A stretch of DNA of 64,000 bases from Salvia splendens (taxonomy: Eukaryota > Streptophyta > Magnoliopsida > Lamiales > Lamiaceae). The translations under genes and the position numbers were made by a program. Shown one piece after another: positions 1 through 9,202 of this stretch. The first letter of the stretch is position 1, and the number at the start of each line of letters is the position of its first letter. The notes below the pieces were generated by a model. The model searched no databases. It saw only the letters and a program-made list of their open reading frames with translations, and was not told where the DNA came from. The stretch lies in NCBI RefSeq assembly GCF_004379255.2, contig NC_056037.1:10488902-10552901 (forward strand), read 5' to 3'.

Positions 1-899
1 GTAATGAATGTAGAAATGGAGATAAAAATGGAATGAGTAATGCAATGGTTGAAGAAAGGAATGGGTATGCCTAATCTAATGGGAATAATAGTAATTCCTA
101 ACAAAGAGTAAGAAACCTGTAACAAGGGGGGAAAATTAACTGAGCACAACGATCAAATAGTTAAGCCTATTTTTTAGTCCTTTTTTCCAATTATCAATAT
201 GTCAATATGCTACTGATTTAGGTTGATATCCCAAACCAAGGGACAGCCAACTTTCACAAAGAAATACTCCATTCTCCATTCGTTCCAAGTAAATCAAAAC
301 GTTTATTTTCGAAACAAGATTTAATAAGTACTCCATGTTTAGTGAGTTAAATAGAAATAGTACAAAGTAGGAAAAACAATAAAATAAAATAAAGTGGAGA
401 GGAAATAATTAAGAGATATTATAAAGTAAAAAAATAATAGTTAAAACTTTTAGTAACAACTAAGAAAATGACTTACAGTATGGAAGTCTCTAAAAAAGAA
501 TACAAATCGATTAAATTTCAACAGCACCGTACTAAATGCAAAAGCCAAACATTATATTCACATGATGGGAGATGGACACATTTTTAGGAAACCTCAAATC
601 CTATCAAGATTTTTACGACATAGTTTTGAGTTGTTTTTTATACTACTAGTCGCGTAGTATCAATTAGTAAGAGTCACATTTTGCCATTACAGTTCATCCT
701 ATAATAAGAGTCTCACTTCATTTTTATCATAAGTACATCTCATATTCTATTAACTCATTTCCTTCACATTCTATTATAAATTAATAATAAAAAAGTGGAC
801 CTTATGTTCCACTAACATTTCCGACCATTATTCTTTATAGTATTTCTTACTATTCATACTCACACTAAATGCGACTTTTATTGTGAGACGAAGAAATAC
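1..899. other. AT-rich intergenic DNA, possible degenerate MITE
   Basis: I see no gene here. From about 655 to 896 the text resembles the inside of plant Stowaway-type MITEs, with phrases about 'agagtctcactt' and 'gtggacct' like those in the better-defined element at 28736-29197. I cannot see convincing terminal inverted repeats, so this is only a weak suggestion. Confidence 0.3.
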
Positions 900-902
900 T
901 AA

Positions 903-2985
903 GAGCATCTCCAATGCCCGGGGCCGGATGTCCCACTCGGACATCCACTAGGACTTCCCAAAAACACCTCCTGCCACGTCACTAGGACTTCCCATCCCAC
1001 TGCCACGTCACTAGGACTTCCACTGCACAATCCAACATTCCCATCGCCCTTCCCACTAGGACTTCCCGCAATAAAAAAATCACAAATTCACAAATAAAGC
1101 AATTTACGTTTACGGAAATAAAATTTCAACACGAATACGAACGGGAAAAATTAACAACTTCATTAAAAAAAATATACATGCTTCGAAAAAAAATTACATA
1201 GTAATAAAAAAAAAAAATACATAGTCATACATTCTCGGCTCACTCTGCGTTGTCCTCGTCGCCCGTGCCGCCCCCGTCGTCCCCGCCGCTGATCTCGGCG
1301 CCATCATCTCCAATGGGTGGCATCCCCAAATCGCGCCGACATCCATCGATGACATCCTTCAACATCCTTTTGTACACCGGATCGGTCGTGCTATGCCACC
1401 TATGCATGGTCCGGACCAAGCTAGTCGTTATCTGCGCGCGGGCGAGACGGTCGTACTCTTCTGGGGGAGCAGGGGCCTGCGATTGGACCTCGAACGACCC
1501 GCTACCGCTGCTGCTTCCCCTAGCATTCCGTTGTGCAGCCTTTTGCCCAATCGGGCGACGACGACGGCGGGAGTCTGATTGAGGTATCGGGGACACTTCC
1601 TCGGCTTCTGGGAGCTCGTGCGAACCAGCACTGCTGCTGTATTCACCGGAAGCGTTGATCTTCGTCCGCTTCGGCCAGCCCGCTTCGACACCCCCACAAA
1701 ACTTTTGGGAATCCTTCACCACGAGATAGGCCTCCCACTGGTCGAAATCTTTGAACTTCAAGGCTTTGTCGGGGTACTGCGCAAAGGCACGGTTCTTCAC
1801 ATCCTCCTCGGACATACCGCTGGTTGCCTGGCGGAGATTGTTTTGGTAGAGGCCGACAAATCGACTAAGCTTAGGCCTCAACCGCTCCCACTGTTTCCGG
1901 CATTGTTCGGGAATGCGACGCTTCGCCACAGCCGGTTTGTGTGTGAGGTAGGCTTCAGCGATGCGATGCCACAGTCTGTCAATATGCTGGTTAGCACCGA
2001 CATAGGGATCCTCGACTATTGAAATCCAAGCCTTCGCAAGCGCGACGTTTTCCCACACGCTCCAGACCGTCCTCTTTCGCGTCTCCTCCTCATCCTCCTC
2101 CTCTGCCACGGTTCGCGAGGAAGAGCCTGTGGCTTTCCCCTTGCCCCTGCCCCTGCCCCTGCCCCTTGCCGCTGTCCCCACATCATCGGGAGTCTCCCTG
2201 ACTGGAGATAGCCCCAACTTCTCAAAAGAAAAAGTTTCATGCCGGTGAACTGAGTCTCCAGAACAAAACTGGATGAGGAATCAGTAGACAGCATATCGAT
2301 AACTGGGCGATAGACATTCTCTGCAAGTGGTTCAGGGCTCCTGCCACCCCCTCCCTCATGCATGGTCTGCATCATCCCCGGCATCATCCCACCCATACCC
2401 ATCATATTTGGGGTCATGCCCCCCATCCCCATCATATTTGGGGTCATGCCCCCCATCCCTGCTGCTCTGGGCATCATCCCACCCATCCCACCCATCCAAT
2501 TGTACATATTGAAGTACGGGGACATCATACCACCCATCCCACCCATTCCACCCATCCCACACGCCATTTGGGACTGCATCCCCAACATTGCCGGAACAGT
2601 TGTCGCATTTCCGCTAGAGTTTCCCTCCAGTTCGGCGGGAAACGTCGGAGTCTGCGACTCGCTCGTGGCGGGGGAGTTCATGTCGTTCTCCATTAAGTAG
2701 AAATGAAATTTGTAGTAAAAGAAGAGAGAAACTTATTAACACAAGTGGTGCGAATGAAATGAAATTCAACGAGCCGTATATATAGAGTTTTAAAAAAACA
2801 AATAAATAAATACCGGACGTCCGACCACGCCACAATGGCGGACGTCCACCCACCCGTCGCCCGCACGTCCGAGGACATCCGACGTCCTTTCGGGACGTCC
2901 GTATCCGACTTGCCACGCCACAATGGCGGACGTCCCGGTTGCCCGTCGCGGATGTCCGACTGAACGTCCGCCATTGGAGATGCTG
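903..2985 (-). mobile_element. PIF/Harbinger-like element carrying only a Myb/SANT-like gene (copy 1)
   Basis: The element starts GAGCATCTCCAATG and ends with the near-perfect inverse CATTGGAGATGCTG. It is flanked by TAA at 900-902 and 2986-2988, the 3-bp TSD expected for PIF/Harbinger. Subterminal regions carry many repeats of the ACGTCCG/CGGACGT type. The only long coding region is the Myb/SANT-like gene on the minus strand, and no DDE transposase is seen. It is a close relative of the element at 55940-57999, colinear over its whole length, but its gene is frameshifted. Confidence 0.88.
1240..2693 (-). pseudogene. Frameshifted Harbinger-associated Myb/SANT-like protein
   Basis: This is the second-gene type of PIF/Harbinger elements, a DNA-binding Myb/SANT (trihelix-like) protein that in known elements works with the transposase. 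The ATG at 2691-2693 opens a Met/Gly-rich N-terminus built of MGGM and TPNMMG repeats. The frame is lost by a small indel around 2235-2245, just after the residues ETQFTG. The rest continues in another frame from about 2217 to 1240. That part holds the SANT-like segment (RTVWSVWENVALAKAW), the QCRKQWERLRPKL stretch and an acidic Gly/Asp-rich C-terminus. Compared with the intact copy at 56284-57717 it has an extra TPNMMG repeat and lacks a short EGKGGTG-type insertion near the C-terminus. Plant databases often give such proteins misleading 'glutathione S-transferase T3-like' names. Not functional as read. Confidence 0.85.
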
Positions 2986-3280
2986 TAATGGTCACATTGA
3001 AATTTACAGCTCATAGTCAACTCTTGTCTGAATTTACCATCCGTCAAAAATGCAATGATGAAATTTATAATGAGATAGTTTGAAAAACACATTAATCAAT
3101 TTTGAATTCGAAAAACATCAAAATTTTAATTTCAAAATTTTAAAAAAATACACCTAAGAATTTATTAGTACCTCTAAAATATAAAATCCAAATTACAAAT
3201 GGCCTCACTCAAACAATTGGGAATCGGATTACAAATTAATATCAACAATAAGAAAAAAAAAGGTAAAAATAAAAAAATGT

Positions 3281-3892
3281 TTACAAGAAGAAGAAAGTGA
3301 AGAGCGTAGCAACGCCGAATGTCAGCCACAGATTATGGGGCTCCGCGGCGCCGGACTTCAACTTGATCGATTTCTTGTTGAGCTTCCTCCCGGAGGGTCC
3401 CACCTCGACATCTCCGGCGACTCGCAAGGCGTGGCTCCTGGTGAACCACAGCATGATCTTGAACTTGACCCTCGTGGCCGCCCTAACCCCAAACCTCACG
3501 CTCCCGTTGGCAGTCAGCGCCGCCACCGCCGCCGACCACGGCACCCCCGCGGCGTCGGCGGCGTCTATCCGGTGGGCGGTCTTGCCGTGGCCCTGGTAGA
3601 AGGCGGGAAGCGTGTGGTTGGCGACGAGGAGGGTGGAGTTGTAGAGGAAGAGGAGGCTTATGTCGCCGTAGCCCACGCCCTTGTCCTTCATTTGGTTCCG
3701 GAGCCCCACCTTGAAGAGGATGCTGTGGTTGCTCCTCTCGGCGGCGGAGAGGTTCAGGCCGGGGACGGACAAGTCTTCGATGTAGAAGCTTGGTTTCGAG
3801 GGCCGGAGGCTCAGCCATAGGAACAGGGCTGCTAGCCCTGAGGTGAACACGAAGCTGAAGCAGCACCGTGCGCAGTCGCCGTCGCCCGCCAT
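3281..3892 (-). CDS. NDR1/HIN1-like (LEA_2 domain) membrane protein
   Basis: A 203-residue protein of the NHL family, known from NDR1 and HIN1 as plasma-membrane proteins in pathogen responses. The ATG at 3890-3892 is the first true ATG in this frame; the open frame upstream has only a GTG. The N-terminus (MAGDGDCARCC) is followed by one membrane segment at about residues 10-29, then an extracytoplasmic LEA_2-type domain with several N-glycosylation sequons (NLS, NHS, NST, NHT, NGS). The extreme C-terminus is hydrophobic after a small-residue stretch (SGAA), as in the GPI-anchored member NDR1. The gene is GC-rich and intronless, typical of the family, and lies between two Harbinger-like elements. 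The exact role is not shown by the sequence; GPI anchoring is inference. Confidence 0.82.
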   Translation of the reverse strand: MAGDGDCARCCFSFVFTSGLAALFLWLSLRPSKPSFYIEDLSVPGLNLSAAERSNHSILFKVGLRNQMKDKGVGYGDISLLFLYNSTLLVANHTLPAFYQGHGKTAHRIDAADAAGVPWSAAVAALTANGSVRFGVRAATRVKFKIMLWFTRSHALRVAGDVEVGPSGRKLNKKSIKLKSGAAEPHNLWLTFGVATLFTFFFL

Positions 3893-4144
3893 GGGGCGGC
3901 GGAGGAAGAAGTGTATGCGGTGGGGGAGAAGGATCACTTGGAGTTTCTTTTTTTTTTAAAGATTAGTTATTTACTAATGCTTCCAAGATGATGATAAAAT
4001 AAGTGGGATGCCTATACATTATTGGCATATACTTATAATCATATTAAATTGTTAGTACTATATAGAGTTTGGTTAACTTAACACTCCTTCCATCGCCAAT
4101 ACAGATTTTAATTTATTTTTATTATAGATAGTGAGTAACTCTAA

Positions 4145-5988
4145 GGCATCTGCACCGCGTCTCGCCCCGTCTCGGTCTCGTCCCGGAGAGATAAGACGGC
4201 AGCGAGACGGCGATGCAGCCATCCATCTCGGTCTCGTCTCGGCGGGCATCTCGGCCCGAAGGGTGGGTTGGCGAGACGTCTCGCCACGCGCTAGCGCCAC
4301 GTGGCGAGCGTTGGCGCTAGGCGTGACGCCCACTCGCAGGCCCGCGAGTGGGTGTCATCATGCTGACTCAATAAATATTTTTTTAAATTTGATTTTAATA
4401 AAAAAAATAAATAAATATTAAAAAACGGTAATATTTTAAATTTTTTTTATTTTTTTATTCTATAAATACTCATCTTTCATTCTCATTATACACACAAACA
4501 CACATCTATTCTTCTCAATTCATCTCTCTTTTCTTTTCAATTTTCATATCATCTCTCCAATTTTCATCTCAAAATGTCCGGCGACGGAAACTCCGGCGGC
4601 TCCGGCGGCTATGACTTGAACACGTTTGGCGACTGGGGGCATGTACAGTGTCTTGGGTGCTTCCGGTTCCGGTTCGTCGACGCCGGGCACCTACCACCCT
4701 ATTTTGATGTGGATGCATACTCTCGTCACTCCGCCTCGAGGTATGGGCAATCGCAGGGATTATCCCAAATTAGGGAGGATTTTCCAGATGAACCCAATCC
4801 GGAAGGAGGACGAGGCGATGGAAGCTTCGGGGGTCGCACATTCGACGCCGTGGAGGAAGAGGAGGAGGCGGCCGAGGAGGAGGAGGATGTAGGCCGTCAT
4901 CCATACAGCCGCAAGGACACGATGACTCTGTTCAACGCTTGGGTCAGCGTCTCGTACGATCCCATCGTCGGGAATCAACAAACCCGCAAGTATTTTTGGG
5001 AAAAAGTCACCGACGCCTATAACGAGAACAAGCTAAAGGGGTCCCGCCGCCGCACCATGAAGATGCTTCGCAGTCATTTTGACCGAGTAGACAGAGATGT
5101 CAAAAATTTTTGCGGGATCTACAAGAATGAAGCGGTGAATTACCAAAGCGGAGCCAGTGGAGCTGACATTCTGAGAGCGTCTATGCGAGTCTTTTTTGAC
5201 GACCACATCAAAGAATTCAAACATGTCGATGTTTGGGAGGCGGTCAAAGACGTTGAAAGGTGGGCTGGCGGTGTCCAGTCCAGCACGAGCTCGAGCTCGA
5301 AACGCACGAAGCACACGGCGGGTGGCCAATACTCGTCTAGTGAGGGCGGGTCAGGCAACACCTCACAAGAGGTTGAGGGCACGTAGGCCGCAAGGGACCA
5401 AGGCGGCGAAGGCGGCTAGAGGGAGGAGGGGCCGAGGCGAATCAAGCCAGGCGGGCTCGGCCTCAAGCTCGAACGCCCTATTGTCCATATACTTGACTGC
5501 CACGATGGCTGACACTTCCCGCATGACGCCTCCCCAATATCAAGCCCATCTTACCGGAATTGAGTATATGGCAAGACAAATTGGTATCCCGCCTACAGGT
5601 GGCTTGAGTGCACCGCCAGCGCCTTCGGGTGATGATTCGCCGGCGGAGTAGTTTTTAAGTGTGTAATTTTTAACTTCTAGTATTTTAAATTATGTCTTTT
5701 TTTTAAAGATTTTAATCATGTGTTTTTTTTTTGTTTTTTAGGATTTTAAATTGTAATTTTATTTTATTTAATGAAGAGTGTTTTTATTAATTGAATTTGT
5801 TGGAAATAAAAAAAAATGAAATTGAATGAATAGTTAAGGTATGAGATGATTAAGAGATGATTAAGAGATAAATGGATGCAGGAGCTGTCTCTTAGTTAAG
5901 AGATGGAGTGAAAAGTACAGTGGGGCCCATGAATAGTTAAGAGCTGAGACGGTTAAGAGACGGATAACAGACACCTTTGCGGATGGCC
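4145..5988 (+). mobile_element. PIF/Harbinger-like element, second Myb/SANT-like type
   Basis: Flanked by TAA at 4142-4144 and 5989-5991. The left end GGCATCTGCACC and the right end, read inverted as GGCCATCCGCAA, are imperfect terminal repeats. The left subterminal region is rich in CTCG/CGAG palindromes, and the right carries repeated 'gttaagaga' words. It holds one frameshifted Myb/SANT-like gene and no transposase. The element at 58299-60128 is the same family in opposite orientation. Confidence 0.78.
4574..5651 (+). pseudogene. Harbinger-associated Myb/SANT-like protein, frameshifted near the C-terminus
   Basis: The ATG at 4574 gives a Gly/Ser-rich start (MSGDGNSGGSGG), an acidic glutamate run, then the SANT-like region beginning SRKDTMTLFNAWVSVSYDP and the motif NQQTRKYFWEKV. 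Next comes the segment with FCGIYKNE and WEAVKDVERW, then a basic/serine stretch. The frame ends at 5386. A second frame carries the expected continuation to 5651 (MADTSRMTPPQYQAHLTGIE, ending SGDDSPAE). A single indel near 5380-5390 therefore separates the last ~88 residues. The homologous element at 58299-60128 shows the same C-terminal order, which supports joining the two frames as one gene. If translated it gives a 270-residue protein with the SANT-like domain intact but the conserved tail missing. Confidence 0.8.
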
Positions 5989-5991
5989 TAA

Positions 5992-6320
5992 TATTTTATT
6001 AGCTCATTTCACTCAAATTATATTACAAAACTAATTTATGAAAGGAAGATATACATTCTATTACCTTTTTCTATATATTTTTCTTCATATTAATATTTCT
6101 TAAAATTTGTATTGAACTCAAATGAAACTTTTATTCATGAACAAATAGGCTACATCTCAAAAATTACGTATCTAATAGGATAATATGAGACCAGGTGGAA
6201 TGATTAGTACTATTAAAGTTGAAACCAAATCAACATCATCACTCGAATTATTCTATCAATAAATAAATCCTCCCATTCAGAAAATGGGAGCTCTTCAAGT
6301 GGCAGTGACAAATTAATTAG
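5992..6320. other. Intergenic, no feature seen
   Basis: AT-rich DNA between a Harbinger-like element and a SINE. I see no coding region or clear repeat. Confidence 0.5.
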
Positions 6321-6337
6321 GAATTTAGGACCAGATT

Positions 6338-6943
6338 TTTTTTATTTAAAAGAGGATCAACGATGGTTCCCTATTTACCCGCTAAGTGACTCGGACCCCG
6401 GCCTAATTATCGGAGGTGAAGCGTCTTACCACCGAGCTGCGCTTCGTTGTTCCCTTGGGAACAAACGAGTTAACTTGCCGACCCCAGAACTGGTACACGG
6501 CTAGTCAACTGTCACCCCCAAGGGAAATTAATTGTCCCATTGGGAACAAACGAGTCAACTTGCCGACCCCAGAACTGGTACACGGCTAGTCAACTGTCTC
6601 CCCAAGGTTGGGTACAGACGAGTCAACTTGCCAACCTCAGAACTGGTACATGGCTAGTCAACTGTCACCCCCAAGGGAAATTAATCCCAAGTTGCGCCTC
6701 CCAGGGGTCGAACTCGTCCCAAGGGAAATTAATTGTCCCATTGGGAACAAACGAGTCAACTTACCGACCCCAGAACTGGTACACGGCTAGTCAACTGTCA
6801 CCCCCAAGGTTGGGTACAGACGAGTCAACTGTCACCCCCAAGGGAAATTAATCCCAAGTTGCGCCTCCCAGGGGTCGAACTCGTGACCTCCAGGATGGAC
6901 GCGGTATCCTGCGCCCTTTACCGCTAGGCAAAGGGGCTTGGAC
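6338..6943 (-). mobile_element. tRNA-derived SINE with internally duplicated body
   Basis: The insertion is bounded by a 17-bp direct repeat, GAATTTAGGACCAGATT, at 6321-6337 and 6944-6960. On the minus strand it begins GTCCAAGCCCCTTTGCC. An A-box-like TAGCGGTAAAGG and, about 30 nt on, a B-box-like GAGTTCGACCC follow, the internal Pol III promoter of tRNA-derived SINEs. It ends in an A-rich tail, seen on the plus strand as the T-run at 6338-6344. At 606 bp it is much longer than usual plant SINEs because the body is tandemly duplicated (see 6457-6850). Confidence 0.85.
6457..6850. repeat. Tandem duplications inside the SINE
   Basis: Units starting GGGAACAAACGAGT or GGGTACAGACGAGT begin at 6457, 6542, 6610, 6743 and 6812. 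The first spacing is 85 bp; the others are shorter or longer because parts of the unit (the 'cccaagggaaattaat' block and a B-box fragment near 6700) are present or absent. The units differ by few bases, which points to recent expansion. Confidence 0.85.
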
Positions 6944-6987
6944 GAATTTAGGACCAGATTCAATCCAAGACAAATGTATTGTTCTTG

Positions 6988-7333
6988 CTCCCTCCGTCCC
7001 AAGGAAGATGACCCCTTTTTGGGACGGCACGGGATTTTATGCATGCCAATTTTAAAGTGTTTAAAAAGAAAGAGAAAAAGTTATTGAGTGTTTAAAAGTA
7101 AGAGAGATGAATAAAGTAAGAGAGATAAAAGGTTGTTGATGTTTATAAGTAGGAGAGATGTAAAAAGTAAGAGAGAGAAAATGTTGTTGGGTGTTTAAAA
7201 ATAGGAGAGATGAATAAAGTAAGAAAGAAAAAAGATAATTGAGTATTTTTAATATTTCCTAAATAAGAAAAGGGTCATCTTGGTTGGGACGAACGAAAAA
7301 TGATAGTGAGTCATCTTGAGTAGGACGGAGGGA
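6988..7333. mobile_element. Stowaway-like MITE
   Basis: The left end CTCCCTCCGTCCCA and the right end GGACGGAGGGA form inverted repeats of the Tc1/mariner-type Stowaway family. The interior is AT-rich with the repeated words 'aaagtaagagagat' and no coding capacity. A clean TA duplication is not visible on the left, so the borders may be off by a base or two. Confidence 0.75.
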
Positions 7334-9202
7334 TTAGAAAATATTTCTTCACGGATTGCACAGGTGCTTTGTTGTCTGCAAATTATTACAGCGCAATTGA
7401 TTTATATAGTAGTACTCCACTTGTATCAAACTAAAATATTACTAATACTATATGATGTCACGGACCAATCTTTAGACTTTTCCATTTGACCTTGCTACGC
7501 TTAACTCAAGCAATTCAGTGCATAGATGTTAATGATTTTCTAAATTGTAGTGCGCTATAGGGCGTAGAAAGAAGCACTTTGTTTTCACACTTATTTTGTT
7601 TTTTTAAGGTTACAAGTAAGATGAAATATGTCCATCAGAAGACAAGCAAGCTCACACTTATAATTATGAGTCTGTCGTTGGTGATCACAAAAGCAAGCAC
7701 CAAGTTCACACTGCCGATATCTTTGAGAATTTGAGTTGGTGCTCAATTTTCAAAGATTGGTTTGTGTGCAAGAAAGATAGAGTCATTTAAAACTTAGGTT
7801 TAAGGGTGGGTGCACATCATGCAAAGGCAGACACAGAAAAAAAAACTCGGTGTAAGGACTATATTTTCCAAATATTATTTAAAAGTATATTTTTTTAGTG
7901 ATTTAGATTATTAATAGGGGCTTTTGTATAACAATTTATTTAAACTTTAGATAAATTTTAAAAATTTATTAAAGAAATTATTTTAAAAAATGAGTTGATT
8001 AGGGGCTTAAGCCCCTTGTCTCCACCTAGTTCCGCCAATGTGTGCATGTGTTCATTTTGTGTGTGCGTTCGATGTAGGCTGGTTGACAGTGGCGTGGTAG
8101 CAGGGAAGGGGAGGCGTGTGTGCTTGTTTAATGTTGACACTGGTGGGCGGCGACGAGGAGGAGGAAATGGGGCAGTTGGTGGTGCCACTAGTTGTAGTCA
8201 CCAACATGGAAGGAGGTGTGCAGCACAACTATGATGTGCAGGTGGATTTTAAGGAAGTTAAATAAGTCATTTTCAATTTAAAAAAGAAATGTTTAGTGAG
8301 TTAAGAGAGGAATAATAAAAAGTAAGAATAAAGTATTCGAAAAATAGAAAAGATGTCCTAAAAAGAAATATGCGTAGTTAAATTATTTTCAGTTCAATCT
8401 ATAGTCTTACTAATTAAATCACGACTTTTTCTGGATACAATGAGCCCTCATTTATTAATTTTTGAACTTTTCAATATGTATCGATTCTATCTATCCTCGT
8501 ACAACATAACAGCTTTTGAAAATTAAAAAAAGGAATAATGGCTTTTGAAGTACGTGGTCTAGGCCCGACCAAGTTTTCAATCTTATCGTCAAACTCCACT
8601 CAATGACAAAGTACTTAATTGATTTTAGAAAGTTTATCCAATGAGAAACAGACACTTGGCAACAATAACTAAAAACACAATCGAACAAGTAGAGCACGAG
8701 CTTTCAAAGGTTGCCACGCTGCTATGAGGACATAATTGATACACCATTGATAATTTTTTTTGAAGATTTTGGTATAAATGGAAAAAGAAATGTCAAAGTT
8801 AGCATAGGAATCGACGTTAATCCAAGACAAAGTTGTAACAATAATTCATGGAAGTGTTTTAGATCCATAGATGAATAAATCAGATGAATCAGAAACAGGC
8901 AGAGGAAGCGTCATATTCTACGCCCCAACTAAGACATCATATCTGGTAAAGCATATGAGTACAAAACCACAAACAAACACAGCAAATATCTAAACACTTG
9001 GAGCTGCAAGAGGAAGCAATAGTAATTTAATAGATTCATTTATTTTTTTTCTTTTTAATTATGAGCAATGTCCTTCCACGTAATCTTACTAGCAAACAAA
9101 TGTAGCTACACCAAATGAAGTGCAAAATATCCAAATGAAGAGTGGACTTACAGCTTACTAGGATAATATAGACTGTAGAAATTTGAGAGCAAAAGAAGCA
9201 AG
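7334..9202. other. Intergenic DNA, no gene recognised
   Basis: AT-rich, with a GC-richer patch at about 8040-8230 that has short open frames but no recognisable protein. The right end includes the 3' untranslated part of the TRAPPC3-like gene on the minus strand. Nothing else could be supported. Confidence 0.45.

Noticed and set aside
3335..3820. Plus-strand open frame of 161 codons over the NDR1/HIN1-like gene
   Set aside because: Shadow of a GC-rich coding region. The minus-strand protein has a membrane segment, glycosylation sites and family similarity; this one has only low-complexity residues.
6832..6943. A functional tRNA gene at the A/B-box region
   Set aside because: The boxes are present but the text cannot fold as a tRNA cloverleaf, and it is joined to a SINE body and A-tail with target duplications.
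7995..8234. Short GC-richer open frames at 7958-8234 on both strands
   Set aside because: Low complexity, no recognisable family, and overlapping frames on both strands. Not enough to call a gene.
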